A stretch of DNA of 64,000 bases from Svornostia abyssi (GCA_024666565.1 CP088295.1:1922001-1986000), one strand, 5' to 3'. Shown: positions 15,917 through 26,700, counted from the first letter of the stretch. The notes: a model not told the origin generated them from the sequence alone. Translations and numbers: made by a program.

Positions 15917-17033
15917 ATGCATCGTTTGCCGCTGGCGACAGCGGTACCGTTCGCGCGCGTGCGCACGTATCCATTAGCGGACCTGTTCGCCGGATGCGGC
16001 GCGATGAGTCGCGGGTTCGCTGATACCGGCCGATTCAAGCCCGTCTTCGCCGTTGAGTCCGAGCCAAGAGCGGCGGCCACCTACGCAGCGAACTTCCCGA
16101 AAGCGACGCTCGTTCAGGACCCGATCCAGCAGGTCGAGTCCTTTCCGACGGCAGATCTCGTGATCGGCGGGCCACCGTGTCAGGGCTTCTCGACGCTCAA
16201 CCGAGCCGGGGCGAACGTCGCGAGCCGCAGGCTCTGGCAGGAGTACGTCCGAGCCCTGAAGGCGATCCAGCCAGCGGCTTTCGTGATGGAGAATGTGCCC
16301 CAGATTCTGGATAGCGCGGAGTACGAGGCTTTCGTCGCGGCGATCGAGGGAGACGGCTTCTACACGCTCGAGGCGCGCGTACTCAACGTCGCCGACTACG
16401 GCGTCCCCCAACGCCGCCTACGGGCCTTCGTCATCGGTATCGACAAGCGCCTTGGGGGGGTCCCGTGGCCAGCGCAGACGCACGCTGATCCTGACCTCAA
16501 GGATGAGCGCTACAAGCCGTGGAGGACGTTCAACCAAGCGGTCAAGCACCTTCCCAAGCAGCCTGACGGACATAAGTGGCACCGCGACCGCAATGTGTGG
16601 CCGGAAAGCCTTGTCCGCTACCGCGCGGTTCCACCGGGCGGCAATCGGTTCGACATGGAGCGAGAGCTCGATCGGCAGGGGAAGGGCGACCTCGTTCCCC
16701 CGTGCTGGCGCAAACACCGGAACGGGTCGTACGACGTCTTCGGTCGCTTGTGGGGGGGATCGGCCGGCGACCACGATCCGCACCGAGTTTCACAAGCCCG
16801 AGAAGGGACGCTATCTCCACCCGACCGAGGATCGGGCCATCACCGTGCGCGAGGCAGCGTCGCTCATGAGCTTTCCGAGCCATCACAAGCTTCCCGAGGA
16901 TCAGCCGATGACGGCCATGGCGCGTCAGATCGGGAACGCCGTTCCGCCGCTCATGGCGCGACGACTCGCCGAGCCCATCGCAGGGCTGCTGGACGAGGCA
17001 GCTAGCGAGAGTTCTCTTGAGCAAGTCGCATAG
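15917..17033 (+). CDS. DNA cytosine-5 methyltransferase (Dcm family), +1 shift at a G run
   Basis: About 372 residues are encoded once the shift is corrected. Motif I is LADLFAGCGAMSRGF. Motif IV is GGPPCQGFS with catalytic Cys88. Motif VI is FVMENVPQ. Motif VIII is QRRLRAF, and motif X is ARQIGNAVPPLMA. The frame breaks at a 7-G run (16752-16758). Removing one G joins FGRLWGDRPATTIRTEF smoothly to the 3' part. The enzyme likely protects the host DNA for the operon downstream. ATG 15917 is preferred because the LADLFAGCG strand follows after a normal short lead. GTG 15914 is also possible. Vsr follows 36 bases later. Confidence 0.85.
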
Positions 17034-17069
17034 TTAGCGTGCCGCGTTTGATGGCATGATCGGCATACC

Positions 17070-17510
17070 GTGCCGACCGCGCCACCAACGAGTGACCACG
17101 CCACCGCCACGATGCGCGCCAATCGTGGTCGAGATACAGGACCAGAAGTGGCGCTTCGGTCGACATTGCACGCTCGAGGTTTGCGTTTCCGCAAGAACCC
17201 TCGATTGGATCTTGCCGGTGGCCATCGTGTACGTCCAGACGTGGTCTTTCCAACGGAGCGTCTCGCGGTATTCGTCGACGGCTGCTTCTGGCACGGCTGC
17301 CGGGAACACCGCACGCTGCCGAGGTCCAACGCATCGTTCTGGCGACAGAAGATCGAGGGGACCCGTGAGCGCGATCAGCAGCAGGTCGCCTGGCTGGAGG
17401 CAGCCGGTTGGACTGTGATCCGGCTGTGGGAGCATGACCTCCCTGAGCCGGGCGCGCAGAGGGTCATAGAGATTCTCGACGCATTGCGCAATCCCACGCC
17501 GGAGACATGA
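17070..17510 (+). CDS. vsr: very-short-patch-repair endonuclease (Vsr)
   Basis: This encodes 146 residues. MRANRGRDTGPEVALRSTLH, LRFRKNPRLDLAGGHRVRPD and AVFVDGCFWHGCREH are the recognisable Vsr segments, with the catalytic aspartate in FVDGCFWHGC. Vsr nicks at T:G mismatches that arise from deaminated 5-methylcytosine. It fits its place right after a cytosine methyltransferase. The GTG start is tentative. The stop overlaps the next ATG by 4 bases. Confidence 0.85.
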   Translation: MPTAPPTSDHATATMRANRGRDTGPEVALRSTLHARGLRFRKNPRLDLAGGHRVRPDVVFPTERLAVFVDGCFWHGCREHRTLPRSNASFWRQKIEGTRERDQQQVAWLEAAGWTVIRLWEHDLPEPGAQRVIEILDALRNPTPET

Positions 17511-19009
17511 CTCAGCGTTCAGATACAAGCGAGTCGATCCCGACCACCGGCTCGGTCCAGCTCGTGCCGGATCCTCGGTCCCTTGAGGTACTCGGTCGCA
17601 ACCACACGCTGGAAGCAGCGCTGGCCGAGCTGGTTGACAACTCGATCGACGCCGGTGCCAAGCACGTCCTGATTCGCTTCGTTCGCGACGGCGAGCGACT
17701 GGTCCGTTTGCTGGTTGTCGACGACGGGTCAGGCATGGCCGACGAGCGAATCGACATCGCCATGACCGTAGGCGGCGCCCGCAGCTACGACGACGGCGAG
17801 ATCGGCCGCTTCGGACTCGGTCTCAAGGCCGCATCGTTCAGCCAGGCACGCAGTGTGACCGTCGTCTCCGCCGCTGCCAACGCAGACGCTGTGGGGCGGC
17901 GGTGGCATCTGACGAAGGCCAAGCAGGACTATCGCTGCGACATCGTCGACCCGGCGTTCGCTCACGCCCTGCTCGCGCATGATTGGGGATTCCCCGAGTC
18001 ACCGACCGGGACGCTCGTTCGCTGGGACGACGTCAAGGGCTTTCCGACGGTGGCCAGTCCCACGGCGGTAGAGCGTTTTCTGCAGTCCGCATTCGCCAAG
18101 ATCCGCGCCCATCTCGGCCTGATCTTTCACCGCATCCTCACCAGGGGCGACGTGCGTCTCTTGATCGACGTCGAGGATGCCGGGGACATCGTCTTGCGGA
18201 CCGAAGTACCGGCGCTAGACCCCTTCGGATACCACCGCACCGGAGCCGCCGGGTGGCCCAAGCGCATCCAGGTCGGTCGCGGCAAGCGCAAGCTGGTGCT
18301 CGACTGCCACATCTGGCCCGGACGCGCCAACGCCGACGAGTTCCGCCTCGACGGCAACCTGATCGAGCGCCAAGGGCTCTATATCTACTACAACGACCGC
18401 CTGATCCAGCGCGGTGGCTGGAATGGGCTATGCCACGCCGACAAGCAGCTCAACCTTGCGCGGGTCGCTCTCGACATTGACGGCGATGTGGAGCAGGTGC
18501 TGTCTCTCAAGCCCGAAAAGAACGGCGTGGAAGTCGGCCCGGCCTTTGGGCCATCGATCGTTGCGGCCGCGTCCTCAGACGGCACGACGTTTAGCGACTA
18601 TCTCGACCACGCTCGAGGGACCTTCAAGGAAGCCAACAAGCGACGGCGGACTCGACAGCCCGTACTCCCTCCGGGCAAGGGATTCGCCCCGAAGCTCCGG
18701 CGGTCGATCGGCCGAGAGCTGCCACTCAAGAACGAGGATCCCATCGAGGTGCGCTGGAAGCGTCTCCCCGATGCCGACTTCTTCGACATCGACCGCGACG
18801 GACGGATCCTCTGGCTCAACAAGCGCTACCGCAAGGCCCTGGCCGGTGACCGTCGTGGCGGGCTCAACGATCTGCCGGTGATCAAGGCGCTGTTGTATCT
18901 CCTGACCGAGAACATCTTTGCCGGCCAGAACATGGGGCCACGCGACAAAGACAACATCGAGGTCTGGCAGGCCATCCTGACGGCCGCCGCGCGCGAGGAG
19001 GCCGAGTGA
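17507..19009 (+). CDS. GHKL ATPase of the MORC/MutL-like defence type
   Basis: This encodes 500 residues. The GHKL (Hsp90/MutL) nucleotide-binding motifs are plain: ELVDNSIDAG at 41-50, DDGSGM at 72-77, and GRFGLGLKAAS at 100-110. The remaining 350 residues include a second-domain-like section (LIERQGLYIYYNDRLIQRGG) common to MORC-type proteins. In prokaryotes these ATPases occur with Z1 helicases and restriction-type nucleases. The ATPase is thought to clamp on DNA and drive recognition or translocation. It is coupled by 4-base overlaps to vsr (ATGA) and to the nuclease-like gene (GTGA). Confidence 0.85.
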   Translation: MTQRSDTSESIPTTGSVQLVPDPRSLEVLGRNHTLEAALAELVDNSIDAGAKHVLIRFVRDGERLVRLLVVDDGSGMADERIDIAMTVGGARSYDDGEIGRFGLGLKAASFSQARSVTVVSAAANADAVGRRWHLTKAKQDYRCDIVDPAFAHALLAHDWGFPESPTGTLVRWDDVKGFPTVASPTAVERFLQSAFAKIRAHLGLIFHRILTRGDVRLLIDVEDAGDIVLRTEVPALDPFGYHRTGAAGWPKRIQVGRGKRKLVLDCHIWPGRANADEFRLDGNLIERQGLYIYYNDRLIQRGGWNGLCHADKQLNLARVALDIDGDVEQVLSLKPEKNGVEVGPAFGPSIVAAASSDGTTFSDYLDHARGTFKEANKRRRTRQPVLPPGKGFAPKLRRSIGRELPLKNEDPIEVRWKRLPDADFFDIDRDGRILWLNKRYRKALAGDRRGGLNDLPVIKALLYLLTENIFAGQNMGPRDKDNIEVWQAILTAAAREEAE

Positions 19010-20001
19010 CCAGCCCTGCTCCGGGTCGTCACCTGACGACCGCCGGACTGCAGGAGCATTGGGACGCCGGGGTCCCCGTGGCGATCCCGATCGCCGGTAC
19101 ACCGACGCTGCGGCTGCGGGTAGACCCGCCACGCAGCCGACTCACGCTCCGTGTGCCGCTCGCGTCCGAAGTCGAGCCACCCGTCAACACCCTGGCGCAC
19201 GTCGCCGTCGAGGTGCGAATCGACGGCAACCAGCGCTTCCTGGAGATCTCGACGACCGACGAACGGCTCGTCGTCGACGGTCACGCCATGCTGATGGCCG
19301 TCGCCGACCGCATCCAGCTCGACGGCATTGAGCCGGTCGAGGCGTTGGAGCAGACCTTGGCCACGTGGGAGACCATCCTCGCCAGCCGGGTTCGGCTTAC
19401 CCTCCAGGCGGAGGTGGGTCTCGTCGGCGAACTACTCGTCCTTCGGGCAATGCTCGACACGGCGGCGGCAGGCGCCAGTGCATGGCGCGGCGGGCTTAGC
19501 GAGGAGCACGACTTCGGCTTTGCCGACGTCGACGTCGAGGTAAAGACCACGACCAGTGAGCAACGCAGGCACTGGATCCACGGGCTCGGGCAACTCGTAC
19601 CAACTGGTGATTCACCGCTCTGGTTGCTCTCGGTCCAACTGACCCGCGCGGGTGAAGGCGACGGCCATCGACTGCCCGAGCTCATCGACGACCTACGCAC
19701 CCGCGTGTCCGGCGCCGACCGGGCGATCTTGGATCAGAGCGTGGCAGCTGCCGGCTGGAGCGACGATCAACGTGATCTGGTGACGGACCGTTGGCGGCTA
19801 CGCACCCCTCCCGTCGCCTTTCACGTCGCCGACGACTTCCCGCGCTTGACGCCGGATCTGCTCGCCGCGGCCTCGATTGATGTCGCACCGCTCCGCCAAG
19901 TCACCTACGAGGTCGAACTCACCGGCCGGCCAGCGTCGTCAGATCCGCCGGCCACGGTGGCGACCATCATCAAAGACTTGGGAAAGGCGTTCGATGACTG
20001 A
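19006..20001 (+). CDS. PD-(D/E)XK motif protein (DUF4420-type nuclease)
   Basis: This encodes 331 residues. An N-terminal beta-rich half precedes a restriction-endonuclease-like core: E142 in GLVGELLVLRAML, D169 in SEEHDFGF, and E178/K180 in DVDVEVKTT. This makes a complete (D)...(E)xK catalytic set. The family accompanies Z1 and MORC/MutL-like ATPases, where it is the presumed DNA-cleaving subunit. The GTG start overlaps the ATPase stop, and the 3' end overlaps the Z1 start by 8 bases. Confidence 0.8.
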   Translation: MTSPAPGRHLTTAGLQEHWDAGVPVAIPIAGTPTLRLRVDPPRSRLTLRVPLASEVEPPVNTLAHVAVEVRIDGNQRFLEISTTDERLVVDGHAMLMAVADRIQLDGIEPVEALEQTLATWETILASRVRLTLQAEVGLVGELLVLRAMLDTAAAGASAWRGGLSEEHDFGFADVDVEVKTTTSEQRRHWIHGLGQLVPTGDSPLWLLSVQLTRAGEGDGHRLPELIDDLRTRVSGADRAILDQSVAAAGWSDDQRDLVTDRWRLRTPPVAFHVADDFPRLTPDLLAAASIDVAPLRQVTYEVELTGRPASSDPPATVATIIKDLGKAFDD

Positions 20002-22904
20002 CGACGTGCTCTTTGACATTTACGCGGCTGCGCTCGACGCGATGAAGACCGGCGGCCCCTCGGCGCTCGGTCGTCGGGTCCGATTCGAAGCCGAAGAGCG
20101 CGACGCGGAGGCGCTTGCCGAACCTGCAGCGTTGGTCAAGCACCTCGAGCACGCCGCGATCGGGGACCGTCTGTTGGTCAAGCTGCGGCTGGCGCTAGCC
20201 ACCTGGGACGCCGACACGCTCGGGACCTGGACGGACGACACCGCGCCGCGCACCGTAGAACGGCGTCAGCGGATCTACGCGCTCCTTAAGCTTGACGACG
20301 CATCCGCTACGGCTTTCGATGCGGCGATGCCGGTGGCTACCGACGACGCCGTGGTCGTGAGCCGCACGTTCAAGCCCTGGTACGGGCGCGTGATGGCGGA
20401 ACGCGACCCGTTCTACTGGCTGCACTACAGCGACTACCTTGCAAAGCGCGGCTGGGACGAGAACGCCATCGCGGCGCTCGACCTCAATACGACCCGCGTA
20501 GTCGAGCGCCTCAGCGATCCGGAAAGAGACGAGGCCTATCAGGCCAAGGGCCTGGTAGTCGGCTATGTCCAGAGCGGCAAGACGGCGAACTTCACCGGTG
20601 TCGTCGCCAAGGCCGTCGACGCCGGCTACAGGCTGGTCATCGTCCTGACGGGCACCACCGACCTGCTGCGCGGACAGACACAGCGGCGGCTCGACAAAGA
20701 GCTGGCCGGCTACGAGAACCTCATGCGCGGAGTCAACGAGGACGATCACGACGCGCTGCTCACAGTCGACTACGCCGCCGATCCCGACTGGGAGCAGTTC
20801 GTCCGCCACGGCGCGCTCCCGTCCACGCTCGGCGTCACCGACATCTATCGCCTCACCACACATGCGGGCGACTACAAGAGCCTGAAGCAAGGCATCTCGT
20901 CGCTGGACTTTGACCGCATCGATCCGGCCCAGCCGCTCTATGCGTCGATCAACCTCCATCGGGTGCCGACGCGTATCGCGATCGTCAAGAAGAACAAGTC
21001 CGTCCTGACCAAGCTGGTCGGCGATCTGAACCGCATTACAGCCAAGCTTGCCGACATTCCGGCCCTGATCATTGACGATGAGTCCGATCAGGCCTCGATC
21101 AACACCTCCGACCCGAAGAAGGTCGAGCAGGGTCGCGCCAAGCGCACGGCGATCAACGCCCTCATCTCACAACTGCTCGAGTCGCTTCCGCGTGGCCAGT
21201 ATGTTGGCTACACGGCGACGCCGTTCGCCAACGTGTTCGTCGATCCCAGCGACGCTGTCGACGTCTTCCCGCGCGACTTCATCCTCGCGCTGGACCGTGC
21301 GCCTGGCTATATGGGCGCGACCGACTTCCACGATCTGGAACCCCTCCCTCAGGACGAAGTCGCGACGGTCGCCAACTCAAACGAAGCAGCGTTTGTGCGG
21401 CCCGTAACGGATGAGACCGCCGAAGACGCGCTGCAAGAGGCGGTCGACATGTTCGTGCTCACCGGGGCGATCAAGCTCTACCGGGAGCAGGTGACCGGCG
21501 AGGCCGGTCGGTTCAAGCATCACACCATGCTCGTACACGAGTCGGTCAAGCAGGCAGATCACCGCGAACTTGCCGATGCGATCCGAGGCCTGTGGCGCAC
21601 TGCCAGCTACTACGGGGCGGGTGGGCTGAGACGTCTCGAGGCGCTCTTCGAGGATGACGTCCGTTTGGTCATGGACGAGCGAGCGGATGGCGAGCCGATT
21701 CCCGACTCTTTCGCCGACATCAAGCCGTTCGTCGGCGAGGTCGTCACCCGTATCGAGGGAGCTGCCAACGATCCGGTCTTGGTGGTCAACGGGGACGCGG
21801 ATGCCGCGAAGGAGGACGTGGACTTCGATAGGCGGTCACTTTGGCGCGTCCTCGTTGGAGGCGCGAAGCTGTCACGCGGTTTCACCGTTGAGGGTCTGAC
21901 CGTCTCGTACTACCGCCGGGTCACCAAGCAGGCCGACACGTTGATGCAGATGGGCCGGTGGTTTGGCTTCCGTGCTGGCTACAAGGATCTGGTTCGGCTC
22001 TATATCCGGCGGGGGGACCGCATTCGATCTCTACGACGCCTTCGAAGCCGCCTGTCGATCCGAGGAGCTGTTCCGGACCGAGATGCAGCGCTACGCCAAA
22101 GTCGAAGAGGGCGTCCCAGCGATCACGCCAGCAGAGGTACCGCCGCTGGTCGCTCAGCACCTTGGATGGCTCAAGCCCGCCGCCTCAAACAAGATGTACA
22201 ACGCCCGGCTCGTCGAGCGGCGGTCGCCCGGCGAGCGCCTGGAGCCGGTCGGCTATCCGAAGGCGGCGGGTGCCATCAAGACCAACACCGAGACGCTGCT
22301 GCCACTTCTGAAACTCGCATCGAACGAGGGCACGTTCACGTTTCCGACCAAGACGGGGACCGGCACCTTCCCGGGCCCTTGGGGGACGATCGACCATCCG
22401 AGTTTCGTGACGATGCTGAAGGCACTCCGGTGGCTGCCAGATGATCACTTCCGGCCTGACCTCACCTGGCTCGACGGCCTGACCGAGGAGCAGATCGCTG
22501 ACTGGGTCGTCATCTTGCCCCAACACTCGGGGAAGGGACCGCGCGCGACCATCGTCGACTACGGGCCGCTCAGTGTCTTTCGCCGTAAGCGGCGCCGCGA
22601 CCCGTTGTTCGGCGCGATCAGCGACCCCAAGCACCGCTGGGCGTCCGACCGCATTGCCGGTGTTGGCACGCATGCCGATCCGCTGGCCGATCAGCTGCAC
22701 CAGGAGCGCCGCGGAGCTCTGCTCGTCTATCCGATGGTCGAGAAGGAAAGTGATGACGACATTCCTGCCCAGCTCAAGGCCGCGGATGTCATCGTTGGTC
22801 TCGTCTTCGTCGCTCCCGAGTCGACGGGGTCGCCTGATAGGCGGCTCGTCCAGTTCGTCGTTAAGGACGTCAACAAGAAGGACGAGCCGATCGTCGACGC
22901 GTAG
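19994..22904 (+). CDS. Z1-domain superfamily II helicase, +1 shift at a G run
   Basis: About 970 residues are encoded once the shift is corrected. Motifs: Walker-A-like GYVQSGKTANFTG (about residues 190-202), DEAD-box-equivalent IIDDESDQASINT (about 358), GYTATPFANVFVDP, LVGGAKLSRGFTVEGLTVSYY (about 625), and motif VI MGRWFGFR. The frame breaks in GGGGGG at 22011-22016. The downstream frame continues with AFDLYDAFEAACR and runs to 22904 in the same style, so the protein is almost certainly whole in nature. Z1 proteins are the motor of MORC/MutL-type defence operons. No AIPR-family gene follows, unlike the classic MutL-Z1-DUF-AIPR set. Confidence 0.85.
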
Positions 22905-23062
22905 AGGCAGACCCGGACCGTCGAACTCCCACTGGATGCTGCGCGGGGCCGGATACGAAGATGCCCGGGGTCGGCCTCGCTGGCGAGCATCTCCTTCGCT
23001 GCCAAGCTTCGTCAGCAGGTCGATGAGCCAGTTGGGTCTCGCGGGGGGCCGGGCGTACGCCA

Positions 23063-24088
23063 TCAACGAGGCTTGCGACCAAGGAACATCAGGCCAACTA
23101 TCTCTGATCCGTTCGCGAGACGCAGTCCGCGCACCCGCGCCCAATTGCCCGCGTGGTCGTCGGGTGAGGACACATAGGCGATCCGATCACCGCGGGGCGT
23201 CTGCACATCGAAGAGGACTCGGGGGTTACATGGCCGCGCGCCGCGGCGGAATCTGACCACGGCAGCAGACAGGTATGCGTCGGGCCCTGGAACCCAGGTG
23301 GCGTACGCGTGCTTCTTTCGCTTCCTGCCGTTCATCCCGAGGAACGCTTGGACGTCGCAGCGCTTGAAGTACCTGTAGGGGTCCTTTGTGCGGGCCATCT
23401 TGCGGCGAGCGGCCGTGTGAACAGCCGGTGCAAAGGCCCAGCGAGAGGCCCATTCTGTCGTAGTGGCGGGACGCGGCGACGGGATCCGAACGTCTTTTCC
23501 GGTCGTGGGATCGAGTGCTGACGTGACCTTCCAAGTCTTGACGCCGGTCGAAAGCAGGCCATAGCGCGCCGCCCGTGTGACGTTCAGACGTTTCGTCAGC
23601 CTGATCGTGGTCACTTCGACGCGGCGCCGAATCTCAGGCTCGCCCGGGAGACTCGGATATGACTCGGGTTCTCGTGGATCTTCGGGGCGCGGTGTGATGT
23701 CTGGCACCGTTACCGGTCGCCCTATCGCAATCGCTCGGCGGCCGGCCCCAGGCCGGTACTGGGGTGCGAGCGTGATGCCCATGACGAGGATGGCTTCACA
23801 TCCCGACGGGGCAGTCGCGATGGCGGTGATTCGCAGCGTCCGACGGCGGTCGACGTAATCGGCCGCCCCGTAGACACGGGAATGAAGATCGCATTGTCGG
23901 ACCTGCTCAATGGTCAAGGGTGCGCTGACCGGAGGGTTAGGCGTGTCGTTGAGCTGCTCGAGGCCACCCGATTGCATTAGCGGCGGGAGCGTGACTCGCT
24001 CCGGCGAGTGTCCGAGTGGATAGGAGCTCGCAGGAGGACCGAAAAGACCCGCGATACAGACGGCAATCAGCAGAGCCCTTGTAAACAT
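23063..24088 (-). CDS. exported protein, unknown function
   Basis: This encodes 341 residues, beginning MFTRALLIAVCIAGLFGPPAS, a signal peptide. The mature part has scattered cysteines (QCDLHSR, SGCEAIL, KRCDVQAF, ARPCNPR) and ends in GSEIVGLMFLGRKPR. The end recalls FGQVMFLLKR of the exported protein at 32722-33771, and both share a Thr-x-Glu-x-Val-x-x-Cys opening after the signal. They may be distant paralogues, judged by eye only. It is convergent with the Z1 gene. Confidence 0.65.
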   Translation of the reverse strand: MFTRALLIAVCIAGLFGPPASSYPLGHSPERVTLPPLMQSGGLEQLNDTPNPPVSAPLTIEQVRQCDLHSRVYGAADYVDRRRTLRITAIATAPSGCEAILVMGITLAPQYRPGAGRRAIAIGRPVTVPDITPRPEDPREPESYPSLPGEPEIRRRVEVTTIRLTKRLNVTRAARYGLLSTGVKTWKVTSALDPTTGKDVRIPSPRPATTTEWASRWAFAPAVHTAARRKMARTKDPYRYFKRCDVQAFLGMNGRKRKKHAYATWVPGPDAYLSAAVVRFRRGARPCNPRVLFDVQTPRGDRIAYVSSPDDHAGNWARVRGLRLANGSEIVGLMFLGRKPR

Positions 24089-24460
24089 CGTCTGGAGATC
24101 CTAAGTCAGCTCACCGCACTGATTGCGAAAGTACTGGAATACACGACGAGATCTCCCGCCTTACGGGCAGTCGAGCTTGCGCACGAAGGATCCTTTTGGC
24201 AGTTGGCGCCTGGCTACCGCGCGTGGCAAGCTACCAGTTGAGGAACGCACAACAAACTAGTCAGGCAGCGCGGCTCGTTCCGAAGGGCGGCTGGCGGCGC
24301 TTCGGGCGAAGCGTTCGCGGCACGGTCCTGGGTGGAAGGGTCTTGTCGCCAGGCAGAGCCGACTGCGCCCCGGGCGGTTTCGCGGCCGTCCGAGCGATAG
24401 GCCCACCATCTGCCTGGTTTATGGCAGCGGCCCACCGGGGTCGCCACATTCCAGCTGAGC
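24089..24460. other. non-coding stretch before the restriction-enzyme remnant
   Basis: No convincing gene is seen. The part near 24100-24160 is AT-richer and could carry the promoter of the leftward exported protein. The right end (about 24400-24460) may be further decayed sequence of the remnant at 24461, but similarity there is too weak to claim. Confidence 0.4.
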
Positions 24461-24580
24461 GTGCTCGGCCAGGCTGAGTGCAAAAGGCCGGGCAGCCCGA
24501 CCCACGGGAACTAGATCGGTCGCACTGTCGCCAGGTGGAGGCGTACTCGGTAGCTAGCGACGTCACGACCAGTTACCGAT
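24461..24580 (+). pseudogene. remnant of a modification-dependent restriction enzyme (copy of the 29024 gene)
   Basis: These bases align with 30026-30145, the catalytic end of the intact AspBHI-like gene. Runs such as CCCGACCCACGGGAAC and GACGTCACGACCAG are shared. Read in frame it gives VLGQAECKRPGSPTHGN, then a stop codon. The catalytic QAK has become QAE, and at least two stops follow. It is a decayed fragment and cannot be functional. Confidence 0.8.
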
Positions 24581-24678
24581 CTTCTCGGCGAAGGGGGGCT
24601 GGGCCCGCTTTCGTCTCTTTGGCCGGTAGGCCAGCCTTGAGCGTGAAGTCCCTCGCCAGCGTTACGCTTGCGGGCCTG

Positions 24679-24888
24679 ATGTCTCAGCCTCTCGCGATGA
24701 CCGCTCTCGGGTTGCTCGTGATTGTGGCCGCGGTCATTGTTGTGGCGGGCTTCGTTGCTCTCAAGCACACGAGGGTCGTCGAGCTCCTCGGCAAACTAGC
24801 TGGTGGGGTGTTGTTCCTGATGCTCTTGACGCTCCTCCTCACAGCGATCTATGAATTCGGGCGGTGGCTGGACAGCATCAAGCTCTAG
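24679..24888 (+). CDS. small two-helix membrane protein
   Basis: This encodes 69 residues from ATG 24679. Two hydrophobic segments are evident (AMTALGLLVIVAAVIVVAGF and GGVLFLMLLTLLLTAIYEFG), joined by a short KHTRVVELLGKL turn. It is a plausible integral membrane protein. It sits between decayed sequence and the IS110-type element, so it may itself be a fragment. Its role is unknown. Confidence 0.45.
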   Translation: MSQPLAMTALGLLVIVAAVIVVAGFVALKHTRVVELLGKLAGGVLFLMLLTLLLTAIYEFGRWLDSIKL

Positions 24889-25419
24889 CTGGCTTCTGTA
24901 AGCGCTGGTCGGCACGTCGCGCCGGTTCGGGGGAGTCGCCGGCTACCGATCTGGACCGCGGACTTTGGGCCGAGCCGCCGGTGAACCCCATCGGCCTCGG
25001 CGACGACGGGGCGATGCCAACACGCCTGTCGACCTCCGGCTAACGGCCTCGCCGGACGGCCGGTGATCCCGTCCGTCCGGTCACGCTCGATTGCGTCACC
25101 GCAGGCGTTGGAAAAGACACGGCCTGATGATCGACCGCCGGACCACCCTCTCCGCCGAATACTGCCTTCCGCGCGGCCGCGACGAGGAGGGGTGACGCGC
25201 GCTCACGCGACGCTGCACCCACACTTGCCGAGGCGAACTGGCCAGGCCCTAAGCGCGGGTAAGCGCGAAAGGGCTAGTGCTGCGGTTGCGGGAAAGTCCG
25301 GGAGGGAGCTGAACTGGTCCAGAATCATCCCCGCGTCTTGGTTCAGCGGACGAGTCGTCGTTGTTCAGCAAGCGTGTGGATCGACAGACGCACCGGCGCT
25401 GGTCCTTGCCTAGCACCAG
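24889..25419. other. non-coding stretch
   Basis: Short open frames here lack any domain or good codon pattern. The stretch probably contains debris from the duplication that left the 24461 and 27240 remnants. Nothing else was recognised. Confidence 0.4.
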
Positions 25420-25613
25420 TCGATCCCTATCGGCCCTGAGTCCCGTCGGACCGAAGCAATGATTACTCGGACGCTGCGGCGAGAGTTGCTAGACCCTATG
25501 GCCGGTGACCCGAGGGGTTGACCGGTGAGGGTTGGTGGCCGGACGCTCCTCGCGGGGGTTTGTCTGACCGGAGGAGCGGCCTCCGGCTGACCCCAGAGTG
25601 AGGAGGTCCGGCC
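25420..25613 (+). ncRNA. candidate bridge-RNA/left-end region of the IS110-type element
   Basis: IS110-group elements carry a structured non-coding RNA upstream of the transposase that guides target and donor choice. This 190-base leader directly precedes the transposase ATG and contains inverted repeats, for example CCGGAGG-AGCGG-CCTCCGG near 25570-25590. The assignment rests on position and symmetry only. The element's exact ends are not determined. Confidence 0.35.
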
Positions 25614-26700
25614 ATGGCTGGAACGATGACGTGGGTGGGGCTCGATGTCCATGCGCGATCGACGCACGCGGCGGCGATCGACGCGGCGACCGGTGAGCTA
25701 TCGCGGATCCGGTTCGGCGCCGGTCTCGAGGCGCCGGTCGCGTGGCTCTCCGAGCTGCCCGGGCCGGTGTCGGCGTGCTACGAGGCCGGGCCGACGGGGT
25801 TCGGGCTCTACCGGGCGGCGACGGCGGCCGGGCTTGACATGCGGGTGATCGCGCCGGGCAAGACGCCGAGGGGCCCGTCGGACCGGGTCAAGACCGATCG
25901 CAAGGACGCTGAGCTGCTCGCGCGGTTGCTGTTGGCCGGGTCGTTGACGACGGTCGTCGTCCCGCCCGTCGAGGTGGAGGCCGCCCGGGATCTGATGCGC
26001 GCCCATGACGCCTGCCGCCGCGATTTGATGAACGCTCGGCACCGTGTCAGCAAGATGCTGCTCAGGCATGGCCGGGTCTACCCGAAGCCGACGACGTGGA
26101 CGGTCGAGCACCGCCGCTGGCTGGCCGCCCAGCAGTTCGACCAGCCGGGCGAGCGAGCTGACGTTCGCCGACCTCGTCGCCGCAGTCGACGGGCTCGCAG
26201 CCCGCAAGGCCGCTCTGGCCGAGCGGCTGTCGCGGCTGGCCCTCGACGAGCAGTGGTGGCCGACCGTCGCCCGGCTGCGGTGCTTCAGGGGGATCGACAC
26301 CCTCACCGCGTTCGCGCTGCACCTCGAGCTCGGCGGCGACTGGCACCGCTTCTCCCGCGCCCCGCAGCTCAGCGCGTGGCTCGGGCTGACGCCGTCGCTG
26401 AACCAGTCCGGCGAATCATCCAGACAGGGCGCAATCACGAAGACCGGATCGACGCTGGCCCGACGGTTGTTGGTCGAATCGGCGTGGCACTACGGCCGCG
26501 ATCCGCGGATCGGGACGGTCCTCGCCCGGCGCCAGGACGGCCAGCCCGATCACGTCCTGCAGATCGCCAACCGCGCGCAGCAAAGGCTGCATCGCGTTTA
26601 CACGCAGATGCGATCGCGCGGCAAGCACCACAACGTCGTCGTCGTCGCGGTCGCGCGCGAGCTGGCGTGCTTCTGTTGGGCAGCCGCCACCGCCGACTGA
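25614..26700 (+). pseudogene. IS110-type (DEDD) transposase, broken by a +1 shift
   Basis: The N-terminal part (MTWVGLDVHARSTHAAAID, then CYEAGPTGFGLYRA and DRKDAELLARLLLAG) is the RuvC-like DEDD domain. The C-terminal part has CFRGIDTLTAFALHLELG and LSAWLGLTPS with SRQGAITKTGS, the Transposase_20 serine-containing domain. The two lie in different frames. Dropping one G from the GGG at 26147-26149 restores a single chain of about 362 residues. It is either a sequencing indel or a recently inactivated element. RBS GAGGAGG precedes the ATG. Confidence 0.8.
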
